Shown here: piece by piece, positions 28,282-37,843 of the stretch
How positions within the stretch are numbered: position 1 is the stretch's first letter
How the letters are laid out: every line of letters begins with the position of its first letter
Assembly (NCBI RefSeq): GCF_000346755.1
Contig: NZ_ANNV01000101.1
Location: forward strand, 1 to 64,000
Length of the DNA: 64,000 nucleotides
From: Pseudomonas sp. CBZ-4
GTDB lineage: Bacteria; Pseudomonadota; Gammaproteobacteria; Pseudomonadales; Pseudomonadaceae
Reading direction: 5' to 3'
Made by a program: the position numbers and the translations under genes
The notes under the pieces: generated by a model
Told to the model about the DNA's origin: nothing
Seen by the model: the letters and a program-made list of their open reading frames with translations, nothing else
The model's database searches: none

Positions 28282-29610
28282 TCAATCCCATAACAGAATT
28301 TGCAGGGTCGGCTTGACCGTCACGGTCAGGCCGCTGGTGCCGGTCAGCGGGGTTTGCGTGCCGAGCAGCGGGTCGTACAGGGTGGCGTTGGCCAGGCCTG
28401 GCAAGTGCGCGTTGCCGCCCGCCGCCGACCAGAAGAACCACAGCTTGTGGCCGTCGGCGCGGGTCCAGCCGATGCTGAACAGGCCATCGGGTAGTGAGTC
28501 GGCGAGCGGTGGGTCGCCGGGGCTCAGGCTGGGCCCGCTGATGTCGAGAAAGTTTTTCAGCGCGGTGTACACCGGCTTGGGGTTGGCGTCGATATCCAGC
28601 AGACCGTAGAACTGGTCCCGCACGCTGGCGCGCTGGTCGAGATCGCTGAGGGTGAACAGGAAGATCCTGTCGAAATCCATCGCGCTCATCAGCGCCAGGC
28701 GCCGCAGCACGTAGTCGGCCTGGCCTTGTTGGGTGATGAGGTCTTGCGCGTCCTTCGGCCCGGGGTAGGTGGACCAGCCCCACTCGGTGCTCCACAGGGT
28801 CTGCACGCCGCCGTTGCGCAGGGCGCTGTTGAGTGCGCTGGTCTTGGCGATGAAATCCAGGTTGGCCGGGTCATTACCTTCCGGCAATTGGGTGTAGGGG
28901 TGATAGGAAATCACCGTGTTGAGGCTGGCCACGCCAAGGGCGCCAAGGGCATCGAACATGGTCTGGCCGTTGGGCATTTCGCTGAAGAATGCCATGCCGG
29001 CGGCGACCACCGGCTTGCTTGGATTGACCCCGCGCAAGGCCCCCGCCGTGGCGGTCAGCAGCGCGGCAAAGCCCGCTGGGTCAGCCACCGGGCGCCAGAA
29101 ACCGAGCAGGTTGGGCTCGTTCCACACCTGCCAGGCATCGACGCTGGGATAACGCTGGGACAGCAGCGCCATGCGCGTGGCGAACACGTTCGGGTCTTTG
29201 GGTGGGTACTGGTCCTGATACGGCGCACCGGCCGGCGCGGTGGTGGCGAAGGGCGCCGAGCCCACCAGGTAGAACACCGATTTGAGCTGGTTGTCTTGCA
29301 GCTTGCCGACCAACTGATCGAGGGTCGCGATCTGGTACTGGTTCTCCACCGGCTCCAGCTGGTCCCAGTGCAGATCCAGGCGCACCCATTGCAGGCCCAG
29401 GGCCTTGAGGCGGTCGATCTGCATTTGATAACGCGCGGGGGCGAACCACAGAAACTGCGCGTTCACCCCGAGGAAATCCTTCCACACCACGACCTTGTTG
29501 CCTTTGAGCACATGGTTCTCGGCGTCGGCCTGGCGCCCCCACATAAAGGCGGTGAGGCCCAGGGCCGCGACCACGACAAGGGTCGCCAGGAAGGTGCGTT
29601 TACGCGCCAT
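28282..29610 (-). CDS. pslG: PslG-like endoglycosidase
   Basis: A 442-residue glycoside hydrolase, the same length as I recall for P. aeruginosa PslG. It has an N-terminal signal-anchor (about 5-25) followed by a TIM-barrel. DAWQVWNEPNLLGFW supplies the acid/base glutamate and STEWGWSTYP the nucleophile glutamate. PslG cleaves Psl chains in the periplasm and influences polymer length and release. The ATG at 29610 has an AGGAG site and overlaps pslF by 11 bases; the frame is open to 29637 but without a ribosome site. Confidence 0.87.
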   Translation of the reverse strand: MARKRTFLATLVVVAALGLTAFMWGRQADAENHVLKGNKVVVWKDFLGVNAQFLWFAPARYQMQIDRLKALGLQWVRLDLHWDQLEPVENQYQIATLDQLVGKLQDNQLKSVFYLVGSAPFATTAPAGAPYQDQYPPKDPNVFATRMALLSQRYPSVDAWQVWNEPNLLGFWRPVADPAGFAALLTATAGALRGVNPSKPVVAAGMAFFSEMPNGQTMFDALGALGVASLNTVISYHPYTQLPEGNDPANLDFIAKTSALNSALRNGGVQTLWSTEWGWSTYPGPKDAQDLITQQGQADYVLRRLALMSAMDFDRIFLFTLSDLDQRASVRDQFYGLLDIDANPKPVYTALKNFLDISGPSLSPGDPPLADSLPDGLFSIGWTRADGHKLWFFWSAAGGNAHLPGLANATLYDPLLGTQTPLTGTSGLTVTVKPTLQILLWD

Positions 29611-30790
29611 AAGGAGCTCCTGCAATCGCCTGTTCAAAGAGCTGCTTGAATTTTTGCGCGGTCAACGGCCACAGGCGTTCGCGGCCGATTTCCCCGGCGC
29701 GTTCGGCCCAGTCCCGCGCCAGCGCCGGCGTGCGCGCCAGGCGCAGCAGTTGCGCCGCCAGCGCCGGCACATCGCCTTGGGGATAGATCGCGCCATTGCC
29801 GCTGGCGACTTCTTCGGCAAACGCCCGCGCATCCGAGGTGATCGCCCCGCGCCCGCACGCGGCGGCCCAGGACAGCGCGCCGCTGGTGCCGCGCTGGCGC
29901 CCCAGCAGGCCGAGTTTTTTTGATTCGCGATAAGGCAACACCATCACATGGTGGGCCTGGATCGTCTGGGCAATCTCGCTGGCGGGCAGGTTCAGCCGCC
30001 AGTCGATGGCGTCGCTCAGGCCGAGTGCGGCGATCTGGCTGTTCAGCTGTTCCAGGTAATTGCCGCCCGCGCCAAACGCCATCTCGGCGGCGGTGCCACC
30101 GGCCAGGGTCAGGCGCACGCGGTCACGCAATTCGGGGGCTTGCTTGAATACGTCGGCCATGGCTTGCAGCAGGTCTTCAATGCCTTTGCCCCGGTAGATA
30201 AAACCGAAATACAGCAGGTGCAGGGTGTCCAGCGCCGGCAACGGCGCGGGCGCGATGGCCAGGTTGGCGTGGTTGATCACCGCGACCTTGCCGGCCGGCA
30301 GTTGCATGCGTTGGCTCAGGCAGTCGGCGCCGAGGCGGGTGAGGGTGATCAGCCGCGTCAGGCCCTGGGCGACATGGCGTTCTTCGCGCAGGGTCAGCGG
30401 GTCGGCCAGCACCACTGCCGCTTGCGGCAACGGGCTGGGCAAACGCGCCAGCAGGTTCAGCGGGAAGGGCAGGTGTTCGCGGCGCCAGACCATGCGCTCC
30501 GGGTCATGCACGGTGGCGGTCAACGCCAGGCCAGGGTGGGCCTTGCGCAATTCGCGCAGGGCGAGGAATTCGCCGAGGCGCCCGCCGCCCAGCTCGGCGT
30601 GGACCAGGTCCACACCCTGCCAGTCGAACCGGGCGATGGCCTGCTGGATCGCTGCGCTGTTGCCGTCCACGCCGGTCAATGGTGTCGCCACCGTCACGCC
30701 CAGTTGCTCCAATGCCGTCTTGAAATGGTTCGCGTAGTCGGCGATGCCGTTCTTTTCCGGCGGCAAGGGAGCGAGCAGGGCGATGCGCAT
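29600..30790 (-). CDS. pslF: PslF-like glycosyltransferase (GT4)
   Basis: A 396-residue GT-B glycosyltransferase. The N-terminus MRIALLAPLPPEKNGIADYA carries the glycine loop. The C-terminal domain has LHLLYFGFIYRGKGIEDLLQ and SGALSWAAACGRGAITSDA at the donor site. It builds the Psl repeat unit on the cytoplasmic face. Start and stop codons are fused with the flanking genes (one base shared with pslE), indicating tight translational coupling. Confidence 0.84.
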   Translation of the reverse strand: MRIALLAPLPPEKNGIADYANHFKTALEQLGVTVATPLTGVDGNSAAIQQAIARFDWQGVDLVHAELGGGRLGEFLALRELRKAHPGLALTATVHDPERMVWRREHLPFPLNLLARLPSPLPQAAVVLADPLTLREERHVAQGLTRLITLTRLGADCLSQRMQLPAGKVAVINHANLAIAPAPLPALDTLHLLYFGFIYRGKGIEDLLQAMADVFKQAPELRDRVRLTLAGGTAAEMAFGAGGNYLEQLNSQIAALGLSDAIDWRLNLPASEIAQTIQAHHVMVLPYRESKKLGLLGRQRGTSGALSWAAACGRGAITSDARAFAEEVASGNGAIYPQGDVPALAAQLLRLARTPALARDWAERAGEIGRERLWPLTAQKFKQLFEQAIAGAPYGA

Positions 30791-32781
30791 CAGAACGCCC
30801 CCCGGTATTTGGCGATGGTGCGCAACACCTTGGCCGGCACTTCGAATTTGCGCCGGTTGATAATGATGCCGTCGACTTTGCCGAACGCGGTGTTGAGGAT
30901 CGACAGCGCATGTTCCACCACCGGCACCGTGCTTTTATGCGCTTCCACCACCAGCGCAATCAGGTCGGCGCGGCGCAGGGTGACAAAGGCGTCGCGGTTG
31001 TCCAGCAGGCCCGAGGCATCCAGCAGCACCACTTCGCCAGGTTCCGCCGGGACGAGGCCGCCGACGCGCACGTTGACGCCGTTTTCCAGCAGCAGATGGC
31101 GCAGCTGCTCGACGACAAAGGTCACGCCTTCGCCGTGGCGCGCCGACGTCAGGCCCAGGGTCAGGCCGTCCTGCGCAATGCGGTCGGGTTTGAGCTGGCT
31201 GTACAGCCGGTAGATGCTGGCGTGGAACGCGTTGGTACTTTGCACGGTGCTGGTGTCCAGCTCCGGCAGGGTGGTCCACAGGCGCAGGCCGAACTTGCGT
31301 TCCACCAGGCCACCGTCGTGAATACGCTGGTCCAGCAGGTAGCACAGGTAGATCACCAGCAAGCCGACGACGATGGCAAACGGGATCGCCAGGAACAGCA
31401 TCACCAGGGTTTTCGGGAAGATACGCCCAGGGTTCAGGGTGGCTTCTTCGATCACGGCGATGTTGCTGATCTGGCTGTTGTCCAGTTCGCGGTCGATGCG
31501 CGATTTTTCCAGGTTGTCCACGTACAGCGCGTAGTTGCGCTCGGTGGTGTTCAACTCGCGGGCCAGGCGCGCCAGTTCCGGTTCGATCTCCAGGGCTTGC
31601 TTGCGCTGGTCTTCGAGGTTGAGCAGTTGTTTCTGCTGTTGCACCAACTGCGTGCGCAGCGCCTGGTTATTGCTGGTCTCATCCAGCAGCACGCGCTGCA
31701 AGTGGATTTCCAGGGTGTTCGGCGCACGGTTTTCCGAGGCCTGCACGGTGTTGCTTTCGCTGGAAACCTCGGCGCGCATCGCACGGATCGACGCGTCGAG
31801 GGCCTTCACCGGCGGCGCGTTGTCGGTGTAGGTGCGCATCATGTCGGCTTTTTCCAGCAGCTTCTGGTTGAGCAGGCGACGCAAGTCCTGTTGCTGCGGG
31901 TTCAGTGCGATCTGGCGCACTGTGGTGACTTCCTTGGGCTGGGTCTTGAGCTGGGTGCGCGTGCTGGCAATGGCGCTGTCGGAGGAAGCAATCAGGCGCT
32001 GGGTGTTGAAGGTTTCGCCGCGCAGCACGTTGATGCGCTCGGACAAGTCTTCGAGGCGGTCGGTGATGCTCGCCGCGCCGATCTCGTTGAGGTGCTTGAG
32101 GATCTGTTGCTTGTAGCTCTGGATCTCGGTGGCGCTGGTGGCCACCTGGCCTTCATAAAACACATAGAGGCTCTTGCGCCCCAGGGCCTGGGTGCGTTCG
32201 TTGATATAGGTCTCGACCCAATCCTTGACCACCGCCTGGGCGATTTCCGGGTCGCCCCAGGTGAAGCTGATGTCCATCACCGTGGAACCGGCGGCGTGGC
32301 TCACTTCAAAGCTCTTTTCCAGGGAGGCGGCGAGGCGCTCCACCGGGGTGGTTTTCTCGATGATGCCAACGGTTTCCAGCACTACGCGCACGCCGCCGAA
32401 AATCGCGCCGATGCCTTCCTTGACGTAGTGCTTGGAGCGCTTCCAGAACCCTTCGGGCGGCGGCGCGTTTTCGATGACTTCCAGGTAGTGCTCGGCCACC
32501 GCCCGCACGATGGGGCGCCCGGTGAGCAGGCGTTCTTCATCGACAATCGGGTCGCGCTGGGTGCTGGGCATGACCAGCGCCTGGCGGTTGCTGATCTCGA
32601 TCGGCAAGGTCGAATCGCGCCCCGGCTTGACCAGCAGGCGCGCGGTGGATTCGTACTTGGCCGGCAGCAGGAACGCGCCGAGCAGGATGATCACCAGCGC
32701 GGCAATCGCCGCCAGTTTGAACTCACGGCGAAAGATGAAGAACAGGCGCAGAAGATCACGAAAAGAACGGATCTCGATCAT
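30790..32781 (-). CDS. pslE: PslE-like chain-length/export protein (Wzc type)
   Basis: A 663-residue inner-membrane polysaccharide co-polymerase, matching PslE in length. A membrane segment at about 22-42 opens the Wzz domain (LPAKYESTARLLVKPGRDST). A long periplasmic coiled-coil region spans about 215-440. A second membrane segment at about 462-485 precedes a cytoplasmic P-loop-like domain. In that domain the Walker A position reads LTSARHGEGVTF, lacking the GKT lysine-threonine, so it is probably not an active tyrosine autokinase. It is expected to work with PslD to span the envelope. Confidence 0.86.
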   Translation of the reverse strand: MIEIRSFRDLLRLFFIFRREFKLAAIAALVIILLGAFLLPAKYESTARLLVKPGRDSTLPIEISNRQALVMPSTQRDPIVDEERLLTGRPIVRAVAEHYLEVIENAPPPEGFWKRSKHYVKEGIGAIFGGVRVVLETVGIIEKTTPVERLAASLEKSFEVSHAAGSTVMDISFTWGDPEIAQAVVKDWVETYINERTQALGRKSLYVFYEGQVATSATEIQSYKQQILKHLNEIGAASITDRLEDLSERINVLRGETFNTQRLIASSDSAIASTRTQLKTQPKEVTTVRQIALNPQQQDLRRLLNQKLLEKADMMRTYTDNAPPVKALDASIRAMRAEVSSESNTVQASENRAPNTLEIHLQRVLLDETSNNQALRTQLVQQQKQLLNLEDQRKQALEIEPELARLARELNTTERNYALYVDNLEKSRIDRELDNSQISNIAVIEEATLNPGRIFPKTLVMLFLAIPFAIVVGLLVIYLCYLLDQRIHDGGLVERKFGLRLWTTLPELDTSTVQSTNAFHASIYRLYSQLKPDRIAQDGLTLGLTSARHGEGVTFVVEQLRHLLLENGVNVRVGGLVPAEPGEVVLLDASGLLDNRDAFVTLRRADLIALVVEAHKSTVPVVEHALSILNTAFGKVDGIIINRRKFEVPAKVLRTIAKYRGAF

Positions 32782-32795
32782 GGGATGTCGCTCCT

Positions 32796-33596
32796 TTAGT
32801 TATTGCCGCCGCTGGTTCGCGTGTAGTTGTAGCCAACCCCAATGGACTTGGTGAACGGAATCAGTTGGTTCATGTAGGTATCCACCCCCTGGATGCGCTC
32901 GCCCACGTTGGATTTGGGCACGAACACCACGTCACCGCGCTGCAGGTGCACCGGTTTGCGCCCGTTGGGGCCGGTCTTGAGCAACTGGCTGAAGTCGAGG
33001 AAGTAGGCGCGGTAGGCGCCCTGGGCGTCTTCGCGCAGCAGGGCGACCATGCTCGCGTTGCCCGCCGGGCTGACCCCGCCGGCGCCGAGAATCGCCTGTT
33101 CCAGGGTGTTGGCCGTGGCGATCTGCACCGCCGTCGGGTTGTTCACCGCGCCGCCGACGATCACCGAGTTGCCCGGCGCCTGGTTGATATTCACCGTCAC
33201 CCGTGGCTCGCGGTAGGTCTGCGCGAGCTTGCCGGTCAGTTCGGTGGCGAGTTCCGAAGGCTGGCGCCCGGCCACCTGGATCGGCCCGAGGAACGGGTAG
33301 TTGATCTTGCCGTCGGTCTGCACCGTGTACAGCGTCAGCTCATAGATGGTGCTGACGTTGAACGCCGACAGCGTCGGCATCTCGCCGGCATCGCGGACGA
33401 TGCGCAACTGGTCGCCGACGCGGATGCGTTCCACGGCGGGCGGCAATTGCGCCAACTGTTCGAGGGCGCGCTTGCCGTCCTCCACAGTCTTGCCGTCCGG
33501 CGCGACGATGCGCGCGGGGGTATTGCAGGCGGCCAGGGCCAGCATGGCCAGGACGAGCACGGTTCGTTTCATCAAGGGGGATTTCCTGTGGGTCAT
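32796..33596 (-). CDS. pslD: PslD-like outer-membrane export lipoprotein (Wza type)
   Basis: A 266-residue polysaccharide export protein. The signal peptide ends in a lipobox, LALAACNT (Cys near residue 24), so it is lipid-anchored. A Poly_export domain follows (VGDQLRIVRDAGEMP, DGKINYPFLGPIQVAGRQP), with SLBB-type repeats (NSVIVGGAVNNPTAVQ). It forms the outer-membrane exit channel. The ATG at 33596 follows GGAGG at proper distance; ATG 33611 overlaps that site and is less likely. Confidence 0.87.
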   Translation of the reverse strand: MTHRKSPLMKRTVLVLAMLALAACNTPARIVAPDGKTVEDGKRALEQLAQLPPAVERIRVGDQLRIVRDAGEMPTLSAFNVSTIYELTLYTVQTDGKINYPFLGPIQVAGRQPSELATELTGKLAQTYREPRVTVNINQAPGNSVIVGGAVNNPTAVQIATANTLEQAILGAGGVSPAGNASMVALLREDAQGAYRAYFLDFSQLLKTGPNGRKPVHLQRGDVVFVPKSNVGERIQGVDTYMNQLIPFTKSIGVGYNYTRTSGGNN

Positions 33597-33601
33597 GCTG
33601 C

Positions 33602-34513
33602 TCACCTCCAATAACCGGGAAACATGCTGATGCGCCGCTTGAGGGCGAGGGGGAGGCGGCGTTCCTGATGCCCCAGCCGGTAGCCGAGCAACTTGAACGC
33701 GCTGCGCACCAGGACTTCGGGGACGCGGTGCAACGCACCGGCTGCGCGCAGTGCCGCGAGCTCAGCCAGTACGTAGCGTTTACCTTCACCGCCGGCATCG
33801 CCGAACGCTTCACGGATCCACGGCTCGCGGCCGTAGAACACGCCAATGTCGAAGTAGCGGTGAAACTCATCCATGAGCGTGTAATCGTGGGAGTGATACA
33901 CCTGCGCGCTGGCGGCATAGCGCACCTTGTAGCCGTCGAGCAGCAGGCGCGCGGCGACGTAGGCGTCTTCGCTGCCGATCACATCGGCGGGAAAACCACC
34001 CACCGCGTCCAGGGCGCTGCGCCGGTACACGGAAAACGAGTCGGAGCTGAAGCAGGTCTTGATCCCCAGCTCCGGCGCATCGGCCAGGCTCTTGCTGCGG
34101 CTCTGCGCCGGGTAGTTGAAGTGCCGTGACTGTGCACCCAGCACCCCGGCGCCGGGGTGCGGCAATTGGCGGCCGTAGGCGACGCCGTTGAGCGGGTCTT
34201 GCTGCAACTCGGCGAGCAGGTTGGCAAAGGTCTCGGGGCTGGCGGGGATGGCGTCCTGGGTCATCACGATCAAGGCGTCGCCGCCCACGTGCTCGCTGGC
34301 CCAGCGCCGGGTGCCGCCGTGGTTGAAGTCGCGGGCATCGATCACCTCGACCCGGGCGCCGAACTCCCGGAAACGCGCCACGCTGTCGTCGCTGGAGGCG
34401 CTGTCGACCACCAGGGTTTCATCCGGTTGCAGGCTTTGCATGGCCAGCGCCGGCAGCAGGCGCGCCAAGTGGCTGGAAGCGTTACGGGTCGGGATGATCA
34501 ATGAAGTGCGCAT
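33602..34513 (-). CDS. pslC: PslC-like glycosyltransferase (GT2)
   Basis: A 303-residue GT-A glycosyltransferase. It begins MRTSLIIPTRNASSHLARLL, has the nucleotide-binding LVVDSASSDDS, and a DQD-like region at MTQDAIPASPE. GSEDAYVAARLLLDGYKV provides the ED acid motif. The length equals that of P. aeruginosa PslC as I recall it, and the operon position agrees. It adds a sugar to the growing repeat unit. It starts one base after the pslB stop. Confidence 0.85.
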   Translation of the reverse strand: MRTSLIIPTRNASSHLARLLPALAMQSLQPDETLVVDSASSDDSVARFREFGARVEVIDARDFNHGGTRRWASEHVGGDALIVMTQDAIPASPETFANLLAELQQDPLNGVAYGRQLPHPGAGVLGAQSRHFNYPAQSRSKSLADAPELGIKTCFSSDSFSVYRRSALDAVGGFPADVIGSEDAYVAARLLLDGYKVRYAASAQVYHSHDYTLMDEFHRYFDIGVFYGREPWIREAFGDAGGEGKRYVLAELAALRAAGALHRVPEVLVRSAFKLLGYRLGHQERRLPLALKRRISMFPGYWR

Positions 34514-34514
34514 G

Positions 34515-35978
34515 TCATTTTTTCACGTCAGCCGGGGCGCGCCCGTAGATGTCGTCGAAGCGCACGATGTCGTCTTCGCCCAGGTACTCGCCGCTCTGCA
34601 CCTCGATCATCACCAGGTCGATGATGCCGGGGTTGGTCAGCCGGTGTTTGTGCCCGGCCGGGATGTAGGTGGACTCGTTGGCATTGATCAGGAACTCGCG
34701 CTCGCCATTGGTGATTTGCGCCGCGCCGCTGACCACTACCCAGTGCTCGCTGCGGTGGTGGTGCATCTGCAACGACAGCGACGCCTGGGGCTTGACCACG
34801 ATGCGCTTGATTTTGAAGCGGCTGCTTTCCTCCAGCACCGTGTAGGTGCCCCACGGCCGGGTGACGGTGCGGTGCAGGCTGTACGCCGGATGGTTCTGGC
34901 GCTTGAGCTCGGCGACGATGTAGCGCACATCCTGGCTGCGATGGGCGTCGGCGATCAGCAGCGCATCGGGGGTGTCGACGATGATCAGGTCGCGCACGCC
35001 GACCGCGCCGAGTACGCGCTTGGGCGAGTCGATGTAGCAGTTGTGCACGTCATGCAGAATCGCCTCGCCATTGATCTGGTTGCCATGGGCGTCGCTGGGC
35101 GTGAGCTGGCGCAGCGCTTCCCACGAACCGATATCGCTCCAGCCGATGTCGCAGGGCACCACGGCGACTTGGCGGGACTTCTCCATCAGGGCCACGTCGA
35201 TGGAAATATCCGGCGCGCTGGCGAATGCATCCGCATCCAGTTCACGCTGGCGCGAGGTTTTGTTTTGCAGGCACTGGCTGTGTTCCAGCGCGGCTTTGGC
35301 GGCGGTGAGTACGTCCGGCGCATGAGCCGCGAGTTCGTCCACCAGGGTGCTGGCCTTGAAGCAGAACATGCCCGCGTTCCACAGGTGCCTGCCGCCGTCG
35401 AGGTAGGCCTGGGCGGTGGCCAGGTCGGGTTTTTCGACGAAGCGCTTGACCCGGTAGCCGCTGCCCAGGGCTTCGCCTTGCTCGATGTAGCCAAAGCCGG
35501 TTTCCGGGTGGTCGGGCTGGATGCCGAAGGTCACCAGGTAGCCGGCCTCGGCCAGGTCGCGGGCCCGGGTGACGGCTTCGGCGAACGCCACTTCGTTGAG
35601 GATCAAGTGGTCGGCGGGCATTACCAGCAACTGCGCGGCATCGCCAAAATGCTCCTGCACATGCAGCGCCGCCACCGCGATGGCCGCAGCGGTGTTGCGC
35701 CCGAACGGCTCCAGCAGCAGGTCGAGGGGCAGGTGGGCCTTGTTCACTCCACGGTAGTCATCCAGGGTGCGAAACAGCAGGTCGCGGTTGGTCACCGTCA
35801 GCACGTTTTCCACGCCGGGCAGTTTGGCCGCGCGCTGGAAAGTTTTTTGCAGCAGGCTCTGGCCATCGCGCATGCGCATGAAGGGCTTGGGCATGTTCTG
35901 TCGCGACACCGGCCACAGCCGCGTGCCCGAACCCCCGGAGACGATGCAGGGGATCAATCCGTTGAGGGTGTTCATCAA
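34515..35978 (-). CDS. pslB: Mannose-1-phosphate guanylyltransferase / mannose-6-phosphate isomerase
   Basis: A bifunctional enzyme of 487 residues supplying GDP-mannose. The N-terminal pyrophosphorylase domain has PCIVSGGSGTRLWPVSRQ and the sugar-binding FVEKPD (about 162). The C-terminal cupin domain (about 370-487) contains LQMHHHRSEHWVVVSG and IPAGHKHRLTNPG with metal-binding histidines for the isomerase reaction. In the psl cluster this makes it pslB; algA-type paralogues elsewhere share the activity. Its ATG overlaps the pslA stop by four bases. Confidence 0.92.
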   Translation of the reverse strand: MMNTLNGLIPCIVSGGSGTRLWPVSRQNMPKPFMRMRDGQSLLQKTFQRAAKLPGVENVLTVTNRDLLFRTLDDYRGVNKAHLPLDLLLEPFGRNTAAAIAVAALHVQEHFGDAAQLLVMPADHLILNEVAFAEAVTRARDLAEAGYLVTFGIQPDHPETGFGYIEQGEALGSGYRVKRFVEKPDLATAQAYLDGGRHLWNAGMFCFKASTLVDELAAHAPDVLTAAKAALEHSQCLQNKTSRQRELDADAFASAPDISIDVALMEKSRQVAVVPCDIGWSDIGSWEALRQLTPSDAHGNQINGEAILHDVHNCYIDSPKRVLGAVGVRDLIIVDTPDALLIADAHRSQDVRYIVAELKRQNHPAYSLHRTVTRPWGTYTVLEESSRFKIKRIVVKPQASLSLQMHHHRSEHWVVVSGAAQITNGEREFLINANESTYIPAGHKHRLTNPGIIDLVMIEVQSGEYLGEDDIVRFDDIYGRAPADVKK

Positions 35979-37375
35979 TAGACCTCCTTGGTGGACAGGA
36001 CGGCGGGGACCGTCATGAAGACGATGTACAGGTCAAACCACACCGACCATTTGGAGATGTACTCCAGGTCGTATTCCACGCGTTTCTGGATCTTGTAGAG
36101 GGTGTCGGTTTCGCCCCGAAAGCCATTGATCTGCGCCCAACCGGTGATCCCCGGCTTGACCCGGTGGCGCGAGCTGTACTCGCTCACTGCCACTTCAAAC
36201 GGCACGCCGGCGGCCTTGGTGGCGGTGGCATGGGGGCGCGGGCCGACCATCGACATGTTGCCCAGCAGCACGTTGAACAGCTGCGGCAGCTCGTCGATGC
36301 TGGTCTTGCGGATGATCCGCCCGACGCGGGTGATGCGCGGGTCCTGGCGGGTGGTCTGGCGTTCGGCGGTGAAGTCGCTCTGGTCGGTGTACATCGAGCG
36401 GAACTTGAACACGCGGATTTCGTTGTCGTTGTAGCCGTAGCGGTTCTGGCGGAACAGCACCGGGCCCTTGGAGTCGAGCTTGATCGCAATCGCCGTCGCC
36501 ACCATCACTGGCGCCAGGCACACCAGCGCCAGGCTGGCCAGCAACAGGTCTTCCAGGCGCTTGATCACCGGCGACCAGCCCCGCAGCGGCAATTGCGAGG
36601 TGTTGAACATGAGGATGCCGCCGACGTCGGTGATCTTGCTGTGACCGTAGCGCAGGGCGGCCATGTCCGGCACCAGCATGACGTTCACCGACATCTGCCG
36701 CAGGCGATTGACCAGCCCGTGGATGCGCTGCTCGGCCGCCCACGGCAGGCAGATCATCACTTGGTTGACCTCCTCGGAGCGGATCAGTTTTTCCAGCTCG
36801 CGGGAGTTGCCCAGCAACGGCAGGTTGCTCAATTCCTTGGGGATACGTTCGGTGCGGTCGTCGATAAAGCCGATCAGGCCCGAGCGGATATCGCCATTGC
36901 GTTGCAGGTGGTCGGCGACGTGCACGGCGGTGTCGGTAAAGCCCAGGATCACCGTGCGTTGCAAGTATTTGCCCTTGCGCATCAGGTTGCGGTACAGGCG
37001 CAGCATCAGCAGCCGTTCAAGGCAGAACAGCCCCAGGCTGGCGAAGTACCAGGTGACCAGGTTGCGTGGGGTCAGCTGTGGGAAGGATTGCAGGATCTGG
37101 TACATGAACAGCAGGATGCAAAACGCCGCGGACCAGGCCTTGACCTTGGTTTTCAGGCGCAGGCGGTTGCTGAACAATTCTTCGGAGTAGATGCCCAGGG
37201 CCTGGAACAGAATGATGGTGAGCACCGCAAAAAACAGCAGCAGCCCAAGGAAGTGCGGGCGCAGTTCGGGGGCCACCGGGTCAATGAAATACACCAGGAC
37301 GAGCGGGGGCAGGATGGCACTCAGGCCATGAATGAATTTGACGAAAACAACAAAAAACTCAACAAAACACGGCAC
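35975..37375 (-). CDS. pslA: PslA-like undecaprenyl-phosphate sugar transferase
   Basis: A 466-residue polyprenyl-phosphate hexose-1-phosphate transferase (WcaJ type) that starts assembly on undecaprenyl phosphate. There are four N-terminal membrane helices (to about 120), a nucleotide-binding-like middle (VILGFTDTAVHVADHL), another helix near 275, and a catalytic C-terminal domain with RVFKFRSMYTD, TSIDELPQLFNVLLGNMSMV, GPRPHA and KPGITGWAQINGFRGETDT. It is the first gene of the psl operon. The only start in frame is GTG 37375, directly after a stop codon and without a visible ribosome site, so the N-terminus is uncertain. Confidence 0.88.
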   Translation of the reverse strand: MPCFVEFFVVFVKFIHGLSAILPPLVLVYFIDPVAPELRPHFLGLLLFFAVLTIILFQALGIYSEELFSNRLRLKTKVKAWSAAFCILLFMYQILQSFPQLTPRNLVTWYFASLGLFCLERLLMLRLYRNLMRKGKYLQRTVILGFTDTAVHVADHLQRNGDIRSGLIGFIDDRTERIPKELSNLPLLGNSRELEKLIRSEEVNQVMICLPWAAEQRIHGLVNRLRQMSVNVMLVPDMAALRYGHSKITDVGGILMFNTSQLPLRGWSPVIKRLEDLLLASLALVCLAPVMVATAIAIKLDSKGPVLFRQNRYGYNDNEIRVFKFRSMYTDQSDFTAERQTTRQDPRITRVGRIIRKTSIDELPQLFNVLLGNMSMVGPRPHATATKAAGVPFEVAVSEYSSRHRVKPGITGWAQINGFRGETDTLYKIQKRVEYDLEYISKWSVWFDLYIVFMTVPAVLSTKEVY

Positions 37376-37843
37376 GTGTTAAAAACAAACTGTCAACGGA
37401 CGACTTCTTTCGCATACAGCATCCCTCATTGCACTCCAGACTTTCTGTTCGGCTGTTTGGTCAATAAGGCAGCAGGCTGCTTAGTGGCCAGTCGAACTAC
37501 GGCTACTCTGGGTAATACGCAACTATCCAAGTCAAATGCGGCGCGTCATTTGACGGGATTTGCGGGGTGGTGACTTAAGGGAGTGTTTCCTTGACCTGCC
37601 ATGTCAATAAGTTGACCGTGGTGCGGATGTGCCGTTTAGGGCGCTTGGGTAGCAGGTCGTTCGGCATTTTCTTGACATTCCTTGTCTTAACACTCGGTCT
37701 GGGGGTGTGATTTTGAGTGTAGGAACAAATGTGAGAATTTTCCTGCCGAACGGGGAAAGCTTTTTCAATCGGAAGTAGGAAAGGGGGACAAAGAGGGAGT
37801 GGACAGGCACGCTAAGTGCCCGCCCACCGGGACTTTCGAGGGA
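37376..37843. other. Intergenic region upstream of the psl operon
   Basis: This 468-bp stretch holds no convincing gene. A small hairpin (GGCAC/GTGCC, about 37807-37820) lies just beyond the 3' end of the upstream receptor gene and may be a weak terminator. The rest should contain the psl promoter and leader for leftward transcription. A TTGACA lies on the minus strand about 20 bp before the pslA start, but it has no matching -10 at normal spacing, so I do not call a promoter. Confidence 0.5.

Noticed and set aside
30790..32781. Active Wzc-type tyrosine autokinase
   Set aside because: The P-loop position lacks the lysine and threonine of Walker A and no tyrosine-rich tail is seen.
37604..37810. 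68-codon minus-strand frame upstream of pslA
   Set aside because: There is no ribosome site or family resemblance, and it lies in the expected promoter/leader of psl.
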